Virus record (IMG/VR): IMGVR_UViG_3300049218_000141
Coordinates: 1 to 30,333 of that record
Reading direction: 5' to 3' (one strand)
Source of the DNA: a virus
Length of the DNA stretch: 30,333 nucleotides
The position numbers and the translations under genes are program-made. Under the pieces are notes generated by a model. That model was not told the DNA's origin. It was given only the letters and a program-made list of their open reading frames with translations, and ran no database searches. Positions 13,938 to 21,205 of this stretch are shown here, piece after piece. Numbering within the stretch: the first letter of the stretch is position 1; each line of letters begins with the position of its first letter.

Positions 13938-14455
13938 CAGGCAGCCCTCCCGTCAACCGCACCCATTTCGCGGCGGCGGTTCTCCAGGAACTTCTTGGGG
14001 TCGAGGCCCATCTTCGCGCAGACCGCGCGATCCTCGGCCGACATCGCCTCGATATCCCCGTCCCCGACCGGGTCCATGTCCTGCTTCGCCTTGCGGCCGC
14101 CCATGCCCGAGGCATGGATCGACGGCAGGGAATTCACCAGCTTCTCGGCCTCGGCCGGGTTGGCGACATGCTGCGCGATCAACTGGTCGCGGGCCGCGAG
14201 CACGGGCTTGCCGGCGAGGATCGCCGCGTCGATGAAAGCCACGGCCCGCGTGCGGGCGCTCTCGGACACGAGCGTGTCCAGACGGGTCTGCAACGCGATG
14301 ACCTGGTCGGACGGCACATGCGTCTGCTTGACGCGCTCCAGCTCGGCGTTGAGGCGCGTGACCTCCGCCTGGCGCGCGGTGAGCGCCGTCATGATCGCCG
14401 CCTGGTCGGATGTCTCGGCAATGCCGAGCACGGTGCAAAGCGCCTTGGTATCCAT
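13937..14455 (-). CDS. Z: nested scaffold protein (Mu Z-like), in frame inside protease gene
   Basis: An in-frame ATG at 14455 lies inside the protease gene and is preceded at five bases by the strong ribosome site GGAGAGG. It would give a separate 172-residue protein from the C-terminal half of I. That part looks like a scaffold: helical, with a heptad-rich ALTARQAEVTRLNAELERVK coiled coil, an Ala-rich helix, and a charged tail (NRRREMGAVDGRAA). In Mu, Z is likewise made by internal initiation within I and serves as internal scaffold, removed by protease. Internal initiation is inferred from the ribosome site and the family precedent. Confidence 0.75.
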   Translation of the reverse strand: MDTKALCTVLGIAETSDQAAIMTALTARQAEVTRLNAELERVKQTHVPSDQVIALQTRLDTLVSESARTRAVAFIDAAILAGKPVLAARDQLIAQHVANPAEAEKLVNSLPSIHASGMGGRKAKQDMDPVGDGDIEAMSAEDRAVCAKMGLDPKKFLENRRREMGAVDGRAA

Positions 14456-14914
14456 TGACCTCTCCGTACGCGTGTGCATGGCCTGCAGCTGGCCGAGCAG
14501 ATTGGGATTGTTCGTGAGCGCCACGCTCTTCAGGCAGGTGATCGTGCCGTCGGCTTCGTGCAGGAACACGGGCGAGACGTGGCGATAGGCCTTGTCCGTC
14601 ATCAGCGCGGCGCCGGCCTGCGTCCATTCGACATGCGCCCAGATACCGTCCGGCCGGCTATCGAGCCGATCGATCCAGCCGCGCGCCGGCGCTGAGCCAC
14701 CGATGATCGCGGCGGACTCGGTCGCGTGGTTCTCGTCGAACGGCAGCTTGCCGCCCGCGGCCGTCATGGATGCTTCGATCACGCCGGCCGGATCGGTGAG
14801 CTTGTAGGGGCCGCGCCCATCGACGCCCCGAAAAACGCCCGCCGGCACGACATGTACCCATTCGGGTGGCGCGTCGCCGGCGGGCAAGGTCAATGAGTAT
14901 GACGAAACATCCAT
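13937..14914 (-). CDS. I: prohead protease / scaffold fusion, Mu gpI (gp32)
   Basis: Predicted 325-residue protein of the Mu I family, a serine-type prohead protease with C-terminal scaffold. A longer frame reaches 14977, but those codons run through the late-promoter palindrome. I therefore choose the ATG at 14914 (MDVSSYSLTLPAGDAPPEWV), 38 bases downstream of it. Protease segments are GRGPYKLTDPAGVIEAS, LPFDENHATESAAIIGGSAP with a conserved His, ARGWIDRLDSRPDGIWAHVE, and SPVFLHEADGTITCLKSVAL with the SPVF motif near the active-site Ser. No clear ribosome site precedes the ATG. The stop is coupled to the next gene. Confidence 0.93.
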   Translation of the reverse strand: MDVSSYSLTLPAGDAPPEWVHVVPAGVFRGVDGRGPYKLTDPAGVIEASMTAAGGKLPFDENHATESAAIIGGSAPARGWIDRLDSRPDGIWAHVEWTQAGAALMTDKAYRHVSPVFLHEADGTITCLKSVALTNNPNLLGQLQAMHTRTERSMDTKALCTVLGIAETSDQAAIMTALTARQAEVTRLNAELERVKQTHVPSDQVIALQTRLDTLVSESARTRAVAFIDAAILAGKPVLAARDQLIAQHVANPAEAEKLVNSLPSIHASGMGGRKAKQDMDPVGDGDIEAMSAEDRAVCAKMGLDPKKFLENRRREMGAVDGRAA

Positions 14915-14923
14915 CGTCCGGGG

Positions 14924-14968
14924 ACAGTGGCGTGGCGAATGTGCTGTCGCATGCTGTTGCGCAACAGC
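14924..14968 (-). promoter_or_regulatory. candidate late promoter upstream of protease I (palindromic activator site plus -10-like hexamer)
   Basis: The palindrome GCTGTTGCGCAACAGC lies at 14953-14968. The ten bases after it, ATGCGACAGC, are identical to those after the lysozyme copy. A CACTGT hexamer follows 23 bp after the palindrome (14929-14924), and the protease ATG is nine bases further on. This sits where Mu has PI, in the non-coding stretch between G and I. The palindrome and its repetition are seen directly; the promoter function is inferred. Confidence 0.7.
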
Positions 14969-15026
14969 GTCGGACATTTCGCCGCCGGTGATCGCGATCT
15001 TAAGGGGAAAACCGGCTGACGCACTA

Positions 15027-15044
15027 ACCCCGATTTTCAGGGGT
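15027..15044 (-). terminator. possible hairpin between gpG and the protease promoter
   Basis: On the minus strand ACCCC and GGGGT flank the eight-base spacer TGAAAATC, giving a 5-bp GC-rich stem. It lies in the 200-base non-coding gap after gpG and before the protease promoter candidate, where a terminator for the first late block would fit. There is no strong U-run after the stem, so this may only be a weak pause or a chance hairpin. Confidence 0.3.
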
Positions 15045-15181
15045 CAGGAAGGCCCGTCCTCGCCTGCGCGGGGTCAGTGCGGAAATTGCCTGAAAAGGCG
15101 ATGGCACCCTTCTTAAGCGCTCTTATCGGTCTCTTAAAAACGAAGGGGTGACTGACGGGTGCGAAAGCGCGGCGCCAGGTG

Positions 15182-15703
15182 TCACGGCGCGGCCAAGACA
15201 CGCCCCAGGAAGCCGTTCGCGACCTTCACGATGTCGATGCGATCCTGCTCCGAGATGCCAAGATAGGGTCGCGCCGGGATGACCACGCTCCGCACGGCGA
15301 CACGCTTCAAGCCGCCGACGCCGTCGCCGAGATTGAACCGTAGCGCGCGGGCTTTCTTCGGCACGATCTTGCCGCCGAACTGATGGATGGCCGCGTAGAT
15401 CATCGGGCTGCCGATAACCAGTTCGCGCGGCCCGGTGCGGAACGTCATCGAATCCCGCAGCGCGGCGCCTTGGACCAGGATCGGCCCCGTGCGCCGGATT
15501 TCGGCATAGGCCGGGTTGAGAGCGGCCCATGGCTTGCCGTCCGGCCCCTCATTGGTCGTGAAACGCGCCACGGTGCTCTCCACCAGCTTGGCGCCGAGCA
15601 TGTCGAGCAGCGGCTCAGGGTCCTGCGCGGCCGCCGCCAGGCGCCGGAACGCGAGCTGTAGCTGGAGGTCGTCGAACTCGACCGTGAAGGACGCGCCGGC
15701 CAT
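15182..15703 (-). CDS. G: virion morphogenesis protein, Mu gpG (gp31)
   Basis: Predicted 173-residue member of the phage virion morphogenesis family (Mu G, P2 S-like tail completion type). The N-terminus ASFTVEFDDLQLQLAFRRLA fits. Then come FTTNEGPDGKPWAALNPAYA, the hallmark N..P-G-WaaL segment, IRRTGPILVQGAALRDSMTF and the YAAIHQFGGKIVPKKARA motif with its conserved H-Q-GG. The C-terminus VIPARPYLGISEQDRIDI has the PARPYLG-S signature. It acts in head-tail joining. The start is the ATG at 15703; the 124 bases upstream hold an inverted-repeat element rather than a coupled stop. Confidence 0.94.
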   Translation of the reverse strand: MAGASFTVEFDDLQLQLAFRRLAAAAQDPEPLLDMLGAKLVESTVARFTTNEGPDGKPWAALNPAYAEIRRTGPILVQGAALRDSMTFRTGPRELVIGSPMIYAAIHQFGGKIVPKKARALRFNLGDGVGGLKRVAVRSVVIPARPYLGISEQDRIDIVKVANGFLGRVLAAP

Positions 15704-15743
15704 CAGCCTGGATCTCCAAACCGCGGAAGCCTATGGTGCCGTT

Positions 15744-15838
15744 GGGTGCGCTGCGACACGGTGATACTCTGCCTGCCGTAGCACGGCCGCAAGGCCGGAG
15801 CGCATTGTGGGGTTCCGGCAGGCCCCATCAGCGCACCC
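15744..15838 (-). other. nested inverted-repeat element (putative structured RNA) between F and G
   Basis: A 10-bp perfect inverted repeat, GGGTGCGCTG/CAGCGCACCC, brackets 95 bases (15829-15838 with 15744-15753). Inside are an 8-bp perfect pair GCCTGCCG/CGGCAGGC (15816-15823 with 15771-15778) and a CGGCC-TTGC-GGCCG hairpin (15784-15797). A GGGG/CCCC hairpin (15826-15823 with 15812-15809) would expose CCTGCCG in its loop, so a pseudoknot with the downstream CGGCAGG is possible. The outer arm overlaps the last codons of the F-like gene. On the plus strand the outer repeat is followed by TTTTTT. No tRNA or known ribozyme fits. Function unknown. Confidence 0.55.
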
Positions 15839-17033
15839 GTTTTTTCCTCAATAGCGCGAGAAGATGGCCAGGCTTGCCGCAGATCGTCACCGCCGCGCGC
15901 AGCATGCGCTCCAGTCCCTTCTCTCCCACGCGGTGAACGCTGACGACATAGACCTCCTGACCATCGGCCGTGCTCTTCAGTACGGCGCGGACCACTTCGT
16001 CGGCGGCGACAGCGAATAGCCAGATCTGGCGATCACGGCTGTCGTCGAGCACGAGCTCCGGCTTGGTGATGATGCTCTCGATCGCCGCATAGACCTTGCG
16101 TTCGATCTCCGGATGCCGCGCGGCCTGTTTCTTCATCGTGGCGGCGGACAGGAGCACGCGATCGGTTCCGGCCCGCAGAGCATGCGCCAGGTGCGCGTCG
16201 ATCGCCCCGATCTGGACGGCGTCGATCGGCGAATCCAGGAAGCGGGAGAGAACGGCCGGCTCGACGGAGGTCTTCCCGGCCGGCGCCAGCACCGGCAGCG
16301 GCGCGCCCATGGGCTTGACGCGCTCGGCACGCACCGGTTGCTGGGCGCCCTCCTTCCAGGCCTTGCCTGGATTATAGGCCCAGCCCGGGTCGCACCCCGT
16401 CGGCACGCGCACGACGACTCCCGTCGTCTTGTTGATGTAGTCGCGCCATTCGAGCTTCGGCGAGGGATCGGGCCCGCTCTTTCCCATCCGGGTCAGATCG
16501 CTTTGCGAAGTTGGCGAAACGCGACACCGGCAACCCCAGCCGTTGGGCGGATAGTTCGTGTTCCAGAACGGGTCGTCGGCCCGGAGCACCAGTCCGTCCC
16601 AGGCCAGGTGCTGGAGGCGCGGATGCTGGCACGGCGTGTGGTCATATCGCCAATATGGGAACGCCTGCAGCACGGCGGGATTGGTGAGTTGGGCATAGCG
16701 TCCCGCCGCGAAGGCGGTCGATAGGTTCGTGTCGTAGATGATCCGCGCCCGCCATTGCGGGTGGCCGGTGTGCTGCCAGCCGTGCTTCGCGACGATGCGG
16801 TCGAACTCTTTCTTGAACGCGCCGAAGCCGGTGCCCTCGGCGATCGCCGTGTCGACCGCCTTACGGAAGTCGGCCACCAGCGCGTCCGAGGTCGCGCCGG
16901 CGACCGCGAAGCCCCGCGCATGCGCCTCGTCCATGAGCGCCGTCCAATGCGCGGACGGGACATTGACCTTCTGCCGGAAATAATCGATCGCCTGGTCAAA
17001 TTTCAGACCGATGGCGCTTGCTGTGCTCGGCAT
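15828..17033 (-). CDS. F: head morphogenesis protein, Mu gp30 (F) with possible C-terminal nuclease-like domain
   Basis: Predicted 401-residue protein. Residues 15-175 are the SPP1 gp7/Mu F minor head protein: NLSTAFAAGRYAQL near 103, PYWRYDHTPCQHPRLQHLAW (126-145), and the diagnostic NTNYPPNGWGCRCRVSP (158-174) with its CRC cysteines. It sits with the portal and may enter with the DNA. Residues about 180-260 are linker. Residues about 275-401 form a second domain (ALRAGTDRVLLSAATMKKQA, RHPEIERKVYAAIESI, KPELVLD, then DGQEVYVVSVHR). Its strand-helix order resembles the phage Barnase/EndoU/ColicinE5-RelE-like (PBECR) domains often fused to F-like proteins. The first assignment is strong, the second tentative. 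Confidence 0.92.
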   Translation of the reverse strand: MPSTASAIGLKFDQAIDYFRQKVNVPSAHWTALMDEAHARGFAVAGATSDALVADFRKAVDTAIAEGTGFGAFKKEFDRIVAKHGWQHTGHPQWRARIIYDTNLSTAFAAGRYAQLTNPAVLQAFPYWRYDHTPCQHPRLQHLAWDGLVLRADDPFWNTNYPPNGWGCRCRVSPTSQSDLTRMGKSGPDPSPKLEWRDYINKTTGVVVRVPTGCDPGWAYNPGKAWKEGAQQPVRAERVKPMGAPLPVLAPAGKTSVEPAVLSRFLDSPIDAVQIGAIDAHLAHALRAGTDRVLLSAATMKKQAARHPEIERKVYAAIESIITKPELVLDDSRDRQIWLFAVAADEVVRAVLKSTADGQEVYVVSVHRVGEKGLERMLRAAVTICGKPGHLLALLRKKRVR

Positions 17034-17046
17034 CGGCGCGCGCGCC

Positions 17047-18708
17047 TCAGGCCGAAGGCCGGCCTGCCGCGATCTCGTCGAGCAGCTCGGCCTGCCCGGT
17101 CAGGTGCGCGAGCGCCATGCCGGCGGCCATCGCCTGAGCGAAGGCCGCATCATCGAGCTTCAGCCCCTGCAGACGCTGCGCGAGATCGGCGAGGTCGTCG
17201 GCCTCGTCGAAGCACCGGCGCACCTGGCCTGTCAGGCCGCCGAGCGCGCCGGCCGCTTCCTGGGCGACCTTGTCGCCCAGCTCGTCGAGCAGCTGCCGCT
17301 GTTGCGCCGTATGCGCCACCAGGCGGCGGAAGACGCGGCGCTGCGCCGTCAGCATCGCCCGCGTGTCGGAGTTCGGGTTGATCTCCGGGTGCGGATTCGC
17401 CTTGATCTTGAGGTCGGCGGCCGCCAGCGGATCGCCCCCGGGACCAGCGGCACCCGGTACCGGATCAGGCGCGCCGATCACCTCGTCGCCGGCGGCGGGC
17501 TTCGTCATCTGCAGCCGCTCGCGGATCTCCTGGGCCTTCAGCTTGAGGCCGAGCGGCCCGAGATCGGCCGCCGCCGCGATCACGTCGGAAATCGGCACTT
17601 GCTCCTGGGTGCCGATGGTGACGACTGGATAGGCGACCTGCGGCCCGAAGTTGAATGCGATCATGGCCGGAATGATCTGCCGGTTGACCGATCCCGCCAA
17701 GAGGCGCGCGTCGAATTTCTCCACATCCTGCTCGGCCGCCCTGTGCTCCTGGCCGACGGCATGGCTGCCGCCGATCGCCTCGGTCCCGGCCGTGCCGCCC
17801 AGCACGAGCTTGCTGACCTCGCGATTGAGCCAGTCCATCCGGCCCTCATAGAGCTTCGAGCCTTCTGACGTGCCCTTGGCTTCGACGAACTCCATCTCCA
17901 TGCTGCGCGGTATGATGGCGGCGAGATCGCCGGAGATCTGCCGCACGGCCCGCCACAGCACGCGCTTGTCCTGATCGCTCGCCTCGGGCCCGTAGCGGCC
18001 GAGCCGCACCGGCAGCCCATACCCCTGCACGAACAGCGCCCAGTCCTTCATCGTGAAGGTCGCATACATCCACAGCCACGCCACCAGGCGCGTGATGCCG
18101 GATCGGGCCGGGCCGCCGCTCTTGGTCATATGCGCATGGACCAGGAACTTGTGCGGCGCCAGGTCGACGAAGCCCGCGTTGACGCGCAGCCAGAGCGTCT
18201 GGCCGTCTTCCCAGGACAGCTCGAAGTCGCGCTGGTTGCGCCAGAGGATGGCACTCGGCCAGATGTGGTCCGGCTCGGTTTCCCACATCAGCTCGGACGC
18301 CGAATAGCCCTTGCCGATCGCGTCGAGCACGTTGAACAGGGCGTGCTCCAGCACGCCGGTGCCCAGCCAGCGCCGCACGAAGTCGATGTGCTTGGGATCG
18401 ATCTCGACGCCCTCCGGCGCATCCACCGTGATCGGCAGCAGGCTCACCTGCCGCCGGCGCTTCGCGAGCACCGCCGTGTAGTGCGGATACAGCTCCTCGA
18501 TCTCCTCGCAGAGGATGAACCAATCCCGCGTCTGCCCATTGTCGGCCGCCATCATCAGCATGCCGAGGCGCGCGGGGTTGATGCCGAAGGCCAGGTGCCC
18601 GGCATAGGGCGGCCGGGAGCCAAACGCGGTCGGCTCCGCGATCTCCTGCTTAAGAGCGGCGATATAGGCCGGTGAGATCGGCTTTCCGAATTGATCGACC
18701 AGAGCCAT
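17047..18708 (-). CDS. portal protein, Mu gp29 (DUF935)
   Basis: Predicted 553-residue DUF935 portal protein, the dodecameric channel through which DNA enters and leaves the head. Family segments include MALVDQFGKPISPAYIAALK, the N-terminal ARLGMLMMAADNGQTRDWFI, LCEEIEELYPHYTAVLAKRR, and YSASELMWETEPDHIWPSAI with its conserved W. VRLGRYGPEASDQDKRVLWR and QVAYPVVTIGTQEQVPIS follow later. The last 130 residues are helical and may contact the terminase or F. The start is the ATG at 18708; upstream lies a short zinc-ribbon ORF nine bases away. Confidence 0.95.
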   Translation of the reverse strand: MALVDQFGKPISPAYIAALKQEIAEPTAFGSRPPYAGHLAFGINPARLGMLMMAADNGQTRDWFILCEEIEELYPHYTAVLAKRRRQVSLLPITVDAPEGVEIDPKHIDFVRRWLGTGVLEHALFNVLDAIGKGYSASELMWETEPDHIWPSAILWRNQRDFELSWEDGQTLWLRVNAGFVDLAPHKFLVHAHMTKSGGPARSGITRLVAWLWMYATFTMKDWALFVQGYGLPVRLGRYGPEASDQDKRVLWRAVRQISGDLAAIIPRSMEMEFVEAKGTSEGSKLYEGRMDWLNREVSKLVLGGTAGTEAIGGSHAVGQEHRAAEQDVEKFDARLLAGSVNRQIIPAMIAFNFGPQVAYPVVTIGTQEQVPISDVIAAAADLGPLGLKLKAQEIRERLQMTKPAAGDEVIGAPDPVPGAAGPGGDPLAAADLKIKANPHPEINPNSDTRAMLTAQRRVFRRLVAHTAQQRQLLDELGDKVAQEAAGALGGLTGQVRRCFDEADDLADLAQRLQGLKLDDAAFAQAMAAGMALAHLTGQAELLDEIAAGRPSA

Positions 18709-18717
18709 GATCGATCC

Positions 18718-18861
18718 TCAGTCGAGCGTGATGGTTTCGAGGTCGGCACTTCCGCAATGCGGGCACTCGTCCGGCTTGTCCGGCGGCGAGCCGATCCAGT
18801 CGCATTCGGTGCAGACCCACTCGACGGCCTTCGGGCGTCGATCGAGTTCACGGTCGGGCAT
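18718..18861 (-). CDS. 47-residue zinc-ribbon miniprotein
   Basis: A short ORF between the 148-residue Cys protein gene and the portal gene. It begins MPDRELDRRPKAVEWVCTEC and ends CPHCGSADLETITLD. Four cysteines in two CxxC knuckles (CTEC at 17-20, CPHC at 33-36) with W and G between them give a rubredoxin-like zinc-ribbon pattern. The start ATG at 18861 lies nine bases after the upstream stop, and the portal gene follows at nine bases. The role is unknown; it may bind DNA or protein during packaging. The motif and tight packing support a real gene. Confidence 0.7.
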   Translation of the reverse strand: MPDRELDRRPKAVEWVCTECDWIGSPPDKPDECPHCGSADLETITLD

Positions 18862-18870
18862 GGTGTTTCC

Positions 18871-19317
18871 TTATGTTCCGAACTCGGCAAGCGCCTCGCG
18901 CGCGCGTTTGCCGCCGTCGTCATGGACAGCTGAACGCGGCTCCCGCATCTGCGTCACGACATATGAGATCGCGTCCGCATACCATTCCAGCGCGCGCTTC
19001 AGGGGCGCGGCTTCAGCGCGGGCGTCGGCAACACCCCTCGCGTAGCCGCCTTCTTCCTCGCGCCGGAGGGCGCACGCGTGATCTGCCTGCATCGCCGCCA
19101 TGGCGTTCAGGATCGGCATCGTCTCGGCGCGCCACCTGGCCAGCTCCTCCTCGGCCGCGCGGAGCGCCGACAGAAGGCTGTGCTCGCCCGGGCCACGCAT
19201 CAGGCAGACAGGGGTCGCGCTTTCGTCGGCGCCGAAGTGCTGCGCGGCCAGCGCCCGTTGCCTGGCCGTGAAAGCCTCACCGCAATGGAAACAGCGCCAC
19301 AGGATGCGGTTCTTCAT
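18871..19317 (-). CDS. unknown protein with N-terminal CxxC-H-C zinc-finger-like motif and helical body
   Basis: Predicted 148-residue protein starting at the ATG at 19317, which overlaps the preceding stop as ATGA; the longer open frame upstream is rejected. Residues 9-38 contain Cys9, Cys12, His27 and Cys38 (CFHCGEAF near the start, then CLMRGPG), a plausible C2HC zinc site. Residues 45-148 are strongly helical and charged (LRAAEEELARWRAETMPILN, LRREEEGGYARGVADARAEA) and probably coiled-coil. I do not recognise the family. It sits between the terminase and portal genes, so a packaging or portal-assembly link is possible but unproven. Confidence 0.65.
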   Translation of the reverse strand: MKNRILWRCFHCGEAFTARQRALAAQHFGADESATPVCLMRGPGEHSLLSALRAAEEELARWRAETMPILNAMAAMQADHACALRREEEGGYARGVADARAEAAPLKRALEWYADAISYVVTQMREPRSAVHDDGGKRAREALAEFGT

Positions 19318-19628
19318 GGCGCGGCATCCCGCTGGTCCATCTCCGCCACGATGGGATCGGCCGGGTTGAGCGTGGGCGCGACCGTGCGCGGCAGGCGGCG
19401 GCGATAGGTCCAGGCGAGAGCCTTGATCGTCTTGACCATCGCAGGATCGGCCGGGCGCTTCAGCACGTTCATGTGCAGGTCGCACATCTCGATCGTGCGC
19501 CGATCGGGGCTCGCCTTCGGCAGCTCGACCGTCATCAGCTTCGCAACGATGAGACCAAGCAACCGCGTTTCGGTGATCCGCATGCGCTCGGCATCATCGT
19601 CCGGCTGCTCCGCGGGCTCGTAGGTCAC
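19314..19628 (-). CDS. hypothetical protein in the packaging region
   Basis: Predicted 104-residue protein read from the GTG at 19628, which overlaps the terminase stop as GTGA; its own stop overlaps the next gene as ATGA. The N-terminus is acidic (TYEPAEQPDDDAERM). The body is helical with ITETRLLGLIVAKLMTVELP, DLHMNVLKRPADPAMVKTIK and a basic RRRLPRTVAPTLNP tail. No family is recognised. The double overlaps and phage-like codon use indicate a real gene in the terminase-portal operon. Confidence 0.6.
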   Translation of the reverse strand: MTYEPAEQPDDDAERMRITETRLLGLIVAKLMTVELPKASPDRRTIEMCDLHMNVLKRPADPAMVKTIKALAWTYRRRLPRTVAPTLNPADPIVAEMDQRDAAP

Positions 19629-21205
19629 GGGTAGACCCGCCGGCCCATCGCCGGGAACACCGCGCCGCCGCCGGTATCCCGGTCATCCTCATTTTCGTCG
19701 GGCCGGTCGCGCCAGGCATTCGCCTCGAAAGGCTTGCTGTCCGCGGCCGGCACGCTCTCGTAGTCATAGACCTCCGGCTCGGCCGCGCTGGCGGCGATCG
19801 CCAGCGCCGACGCGATCGCCGAGTCGCCATGCCGGCGCTTGCCGGCCTCGCCGGTGCGCTCATCCGGCACGCGCCCGACGCCGCGGATCAGCTTCACCAG
19901 GCGGTGATCATCGAGCACCTCCCGATCGCGCGGCAGGACGATCTGGCCGTCCTCGAAGGCCGCCTTCCAGCGCGGCATGTGCTCGCGATACCAGGGCTCG
20001 TTCAGCATCACGGCCTCGATCCGGGCGCCATAGCGCTGCTGCGCGACCTCGGCGAGGTATCCGCCGTTGCCGCCGGCATCGAGCTTGCCAGACCGAAACA
20101 AGGGCAGCCGATCGACGATGTAGAAGAGCATCTGCTTCTGCGCCTCGTAGGGCGTGTTCCGCAGCTCCAGCATGAAGGGCGCGCGCTTCACCAGGTCGCG
20201 CCCGATCGCGAGCGGGCAGAACACGGAGAGGTCGCGCTTCCGGCCGAAGTCCTGGCCGAAGCAATGCGGCGCCTTCGGGTCCAGCGCCGCCAGCACCGGC
20301 GCCAGATTGGCCTCGCACCAATCCCTGATCTCGGCCTGGCGCAGATGCTCCGGCCACATCAGGAAGCCGTCGCGCGGCTCGTAGCGAAGCACGGGGATAT
20401 CGTCCCGCATGCGCGCCTCGATCACCGCCGCCGAGAGATAGGAGCCCGATCCGTTCGACGGGATGCAGAACAGCTCCTCGTCGGCCGCTGTGCCGTACTG
20501 GGCGATGATCTCCTGCCGCCATGCGGCCTCGGCCTCCGCCGACCACACCTTTCCGGTCCTCAGGCAGATGCGTCGGTAGAGTCCCTCTTCGAGCGCCTCG
20601 TCGAAGGTCGTGCGCAGCAGGTGATAGGGCCGGCGCCCCGCGCGGATGTCTTGCACCAGGACGTTGAACTGGTTGGCGTCGCCGTCATGGGTCGAGATGA
20701 TGAGCACCCGGCCGCCCCACATGAGCAGCGCCAGCGCCGCCTTCAGCACCTCGTCGAGATGCGCGTGGAAGGCCGCCTCGTCGATGATCGCGAGGCCCTG
20801 CTTGCCGCGGAAGGCGCGCGGCACGGAGGGGAGCGCCATGATCTCGAAGCCCGAGGCGAAGCCGATGCGGAAGGTCAGAATGCGCTCATCGGGCCGGGCA
20901 GGATCGACGAAGAAGCTCTCCCGCACCTCGCCGGCGGCCGGCTCCATCGTCTTGGCCCAATCGGCGCAGTAGCCGATGAACTCGCGGGCCATCTCCTGGT
21001 CGTAGCCCATATACATCACGTCCATGCCGCCCGCGGCGGCGCCGCTGGCCGCCGTCAGGACGGCGACGGCGGCGGCAGCCCAGGAATAGCCGGTGCGCCG
21101 GCTCTTCTCGGCGACGGTGACGGCGTGCTGGGACACGCTCGCCATGAGCCGCTGCTGATACGGCAGGAAGGCGTCCAGCTGCTCGAATTGCTCTTCGTCA
21201 AGCAC
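19625..21205 (-). CDS. large terminase subunit, Mu gp28
   Basis: Predicted 526-residue packaging ATPase/nuclease of the Mu gp28 family. Residues 33-42 (EKSRRTGYSW) fit the adenine-binding/Walker-A region, which is degenerate in this family. Residues 139-146 (AIIDEAAF) are the Walker B motif, and VLIISTHDGDANQF (168-181) is the coupling motif. The nuclease half includes CFGQDFGRKRDLSVFCPLAI (about 315-334), with catalytic Asp319 and Asp325 candidates, and later IVLPRDREVLDDHRLVKLI. It starts at a GTG (21205) eight bases before the DUF3486 stop, so the genes overlap. It cuts and pumps DNA through the gp29 portal. Confidence 0.95.
   Translation of the reverse strand: MLDEEQFEQLDAFLPYQQRLMASVSQHAVTVAEKSRRTGYSWAAAAVAVLTAASGAAAGGMDVMYMGYDQEMAREFIGYCADWAKTMEPAAGEVRESFFVDPARPDERILTFRIGFASGFEIMALPSVPRAFRGKQGLAIIDEAAFHAHLDEVLKAALALLMWGGRVLIISTHDGDANQFNVLVQDIRAGRRPYHLLRTTFDEALEEGLYRRICLRTGKVWSAEAEAAWRQEIIAQYGTAADEELFCIPSNGSGSYLSAAVIEARMRDDIPVLRYEPRDGFLMWPEHLRQAEIRDWCEANLAPVLAALDPKAPHCFGQDFGRKRDLSVFCPLAIGRDLVKRAPFMLELRNTPYEAQKQMLFYIVDRLPLFRSGKLDAGGNGGYLAEVAQQRYGARIEAVMLNEPWYREHMPRWKAAFEDGQIVLPRDREVLDDHRLVKLIRGVGRVPDERTGEAGKRRHGDSAIASALAIAASAAEPEVYDYESVPAADSKPFEANAWRDRPDENEDDRDTGGGAVFPAMGRRVYP

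Noticed and set aside
14915-14977. Upstream start of protease I at 14977
   Set aside because: These codons run through the repeated 16-bp palindrome, and the family-like sequence begins at the ATG at 14914.
15744-15838. tRNA or selenocysteine-tRNA-like element because of its 95-base length and closing stem
   Set aside because: No proper T-arm with TTC loop, no anticodon stem in place and no CCA end on either strand.
15809-15838. Hammerhead ribozyme core suggested by CUGAUG before a GC stem
   Set aside because: The required GAAA after stem II is missing (ACAA instead) and the CTGATG comes from the F stop codon region.
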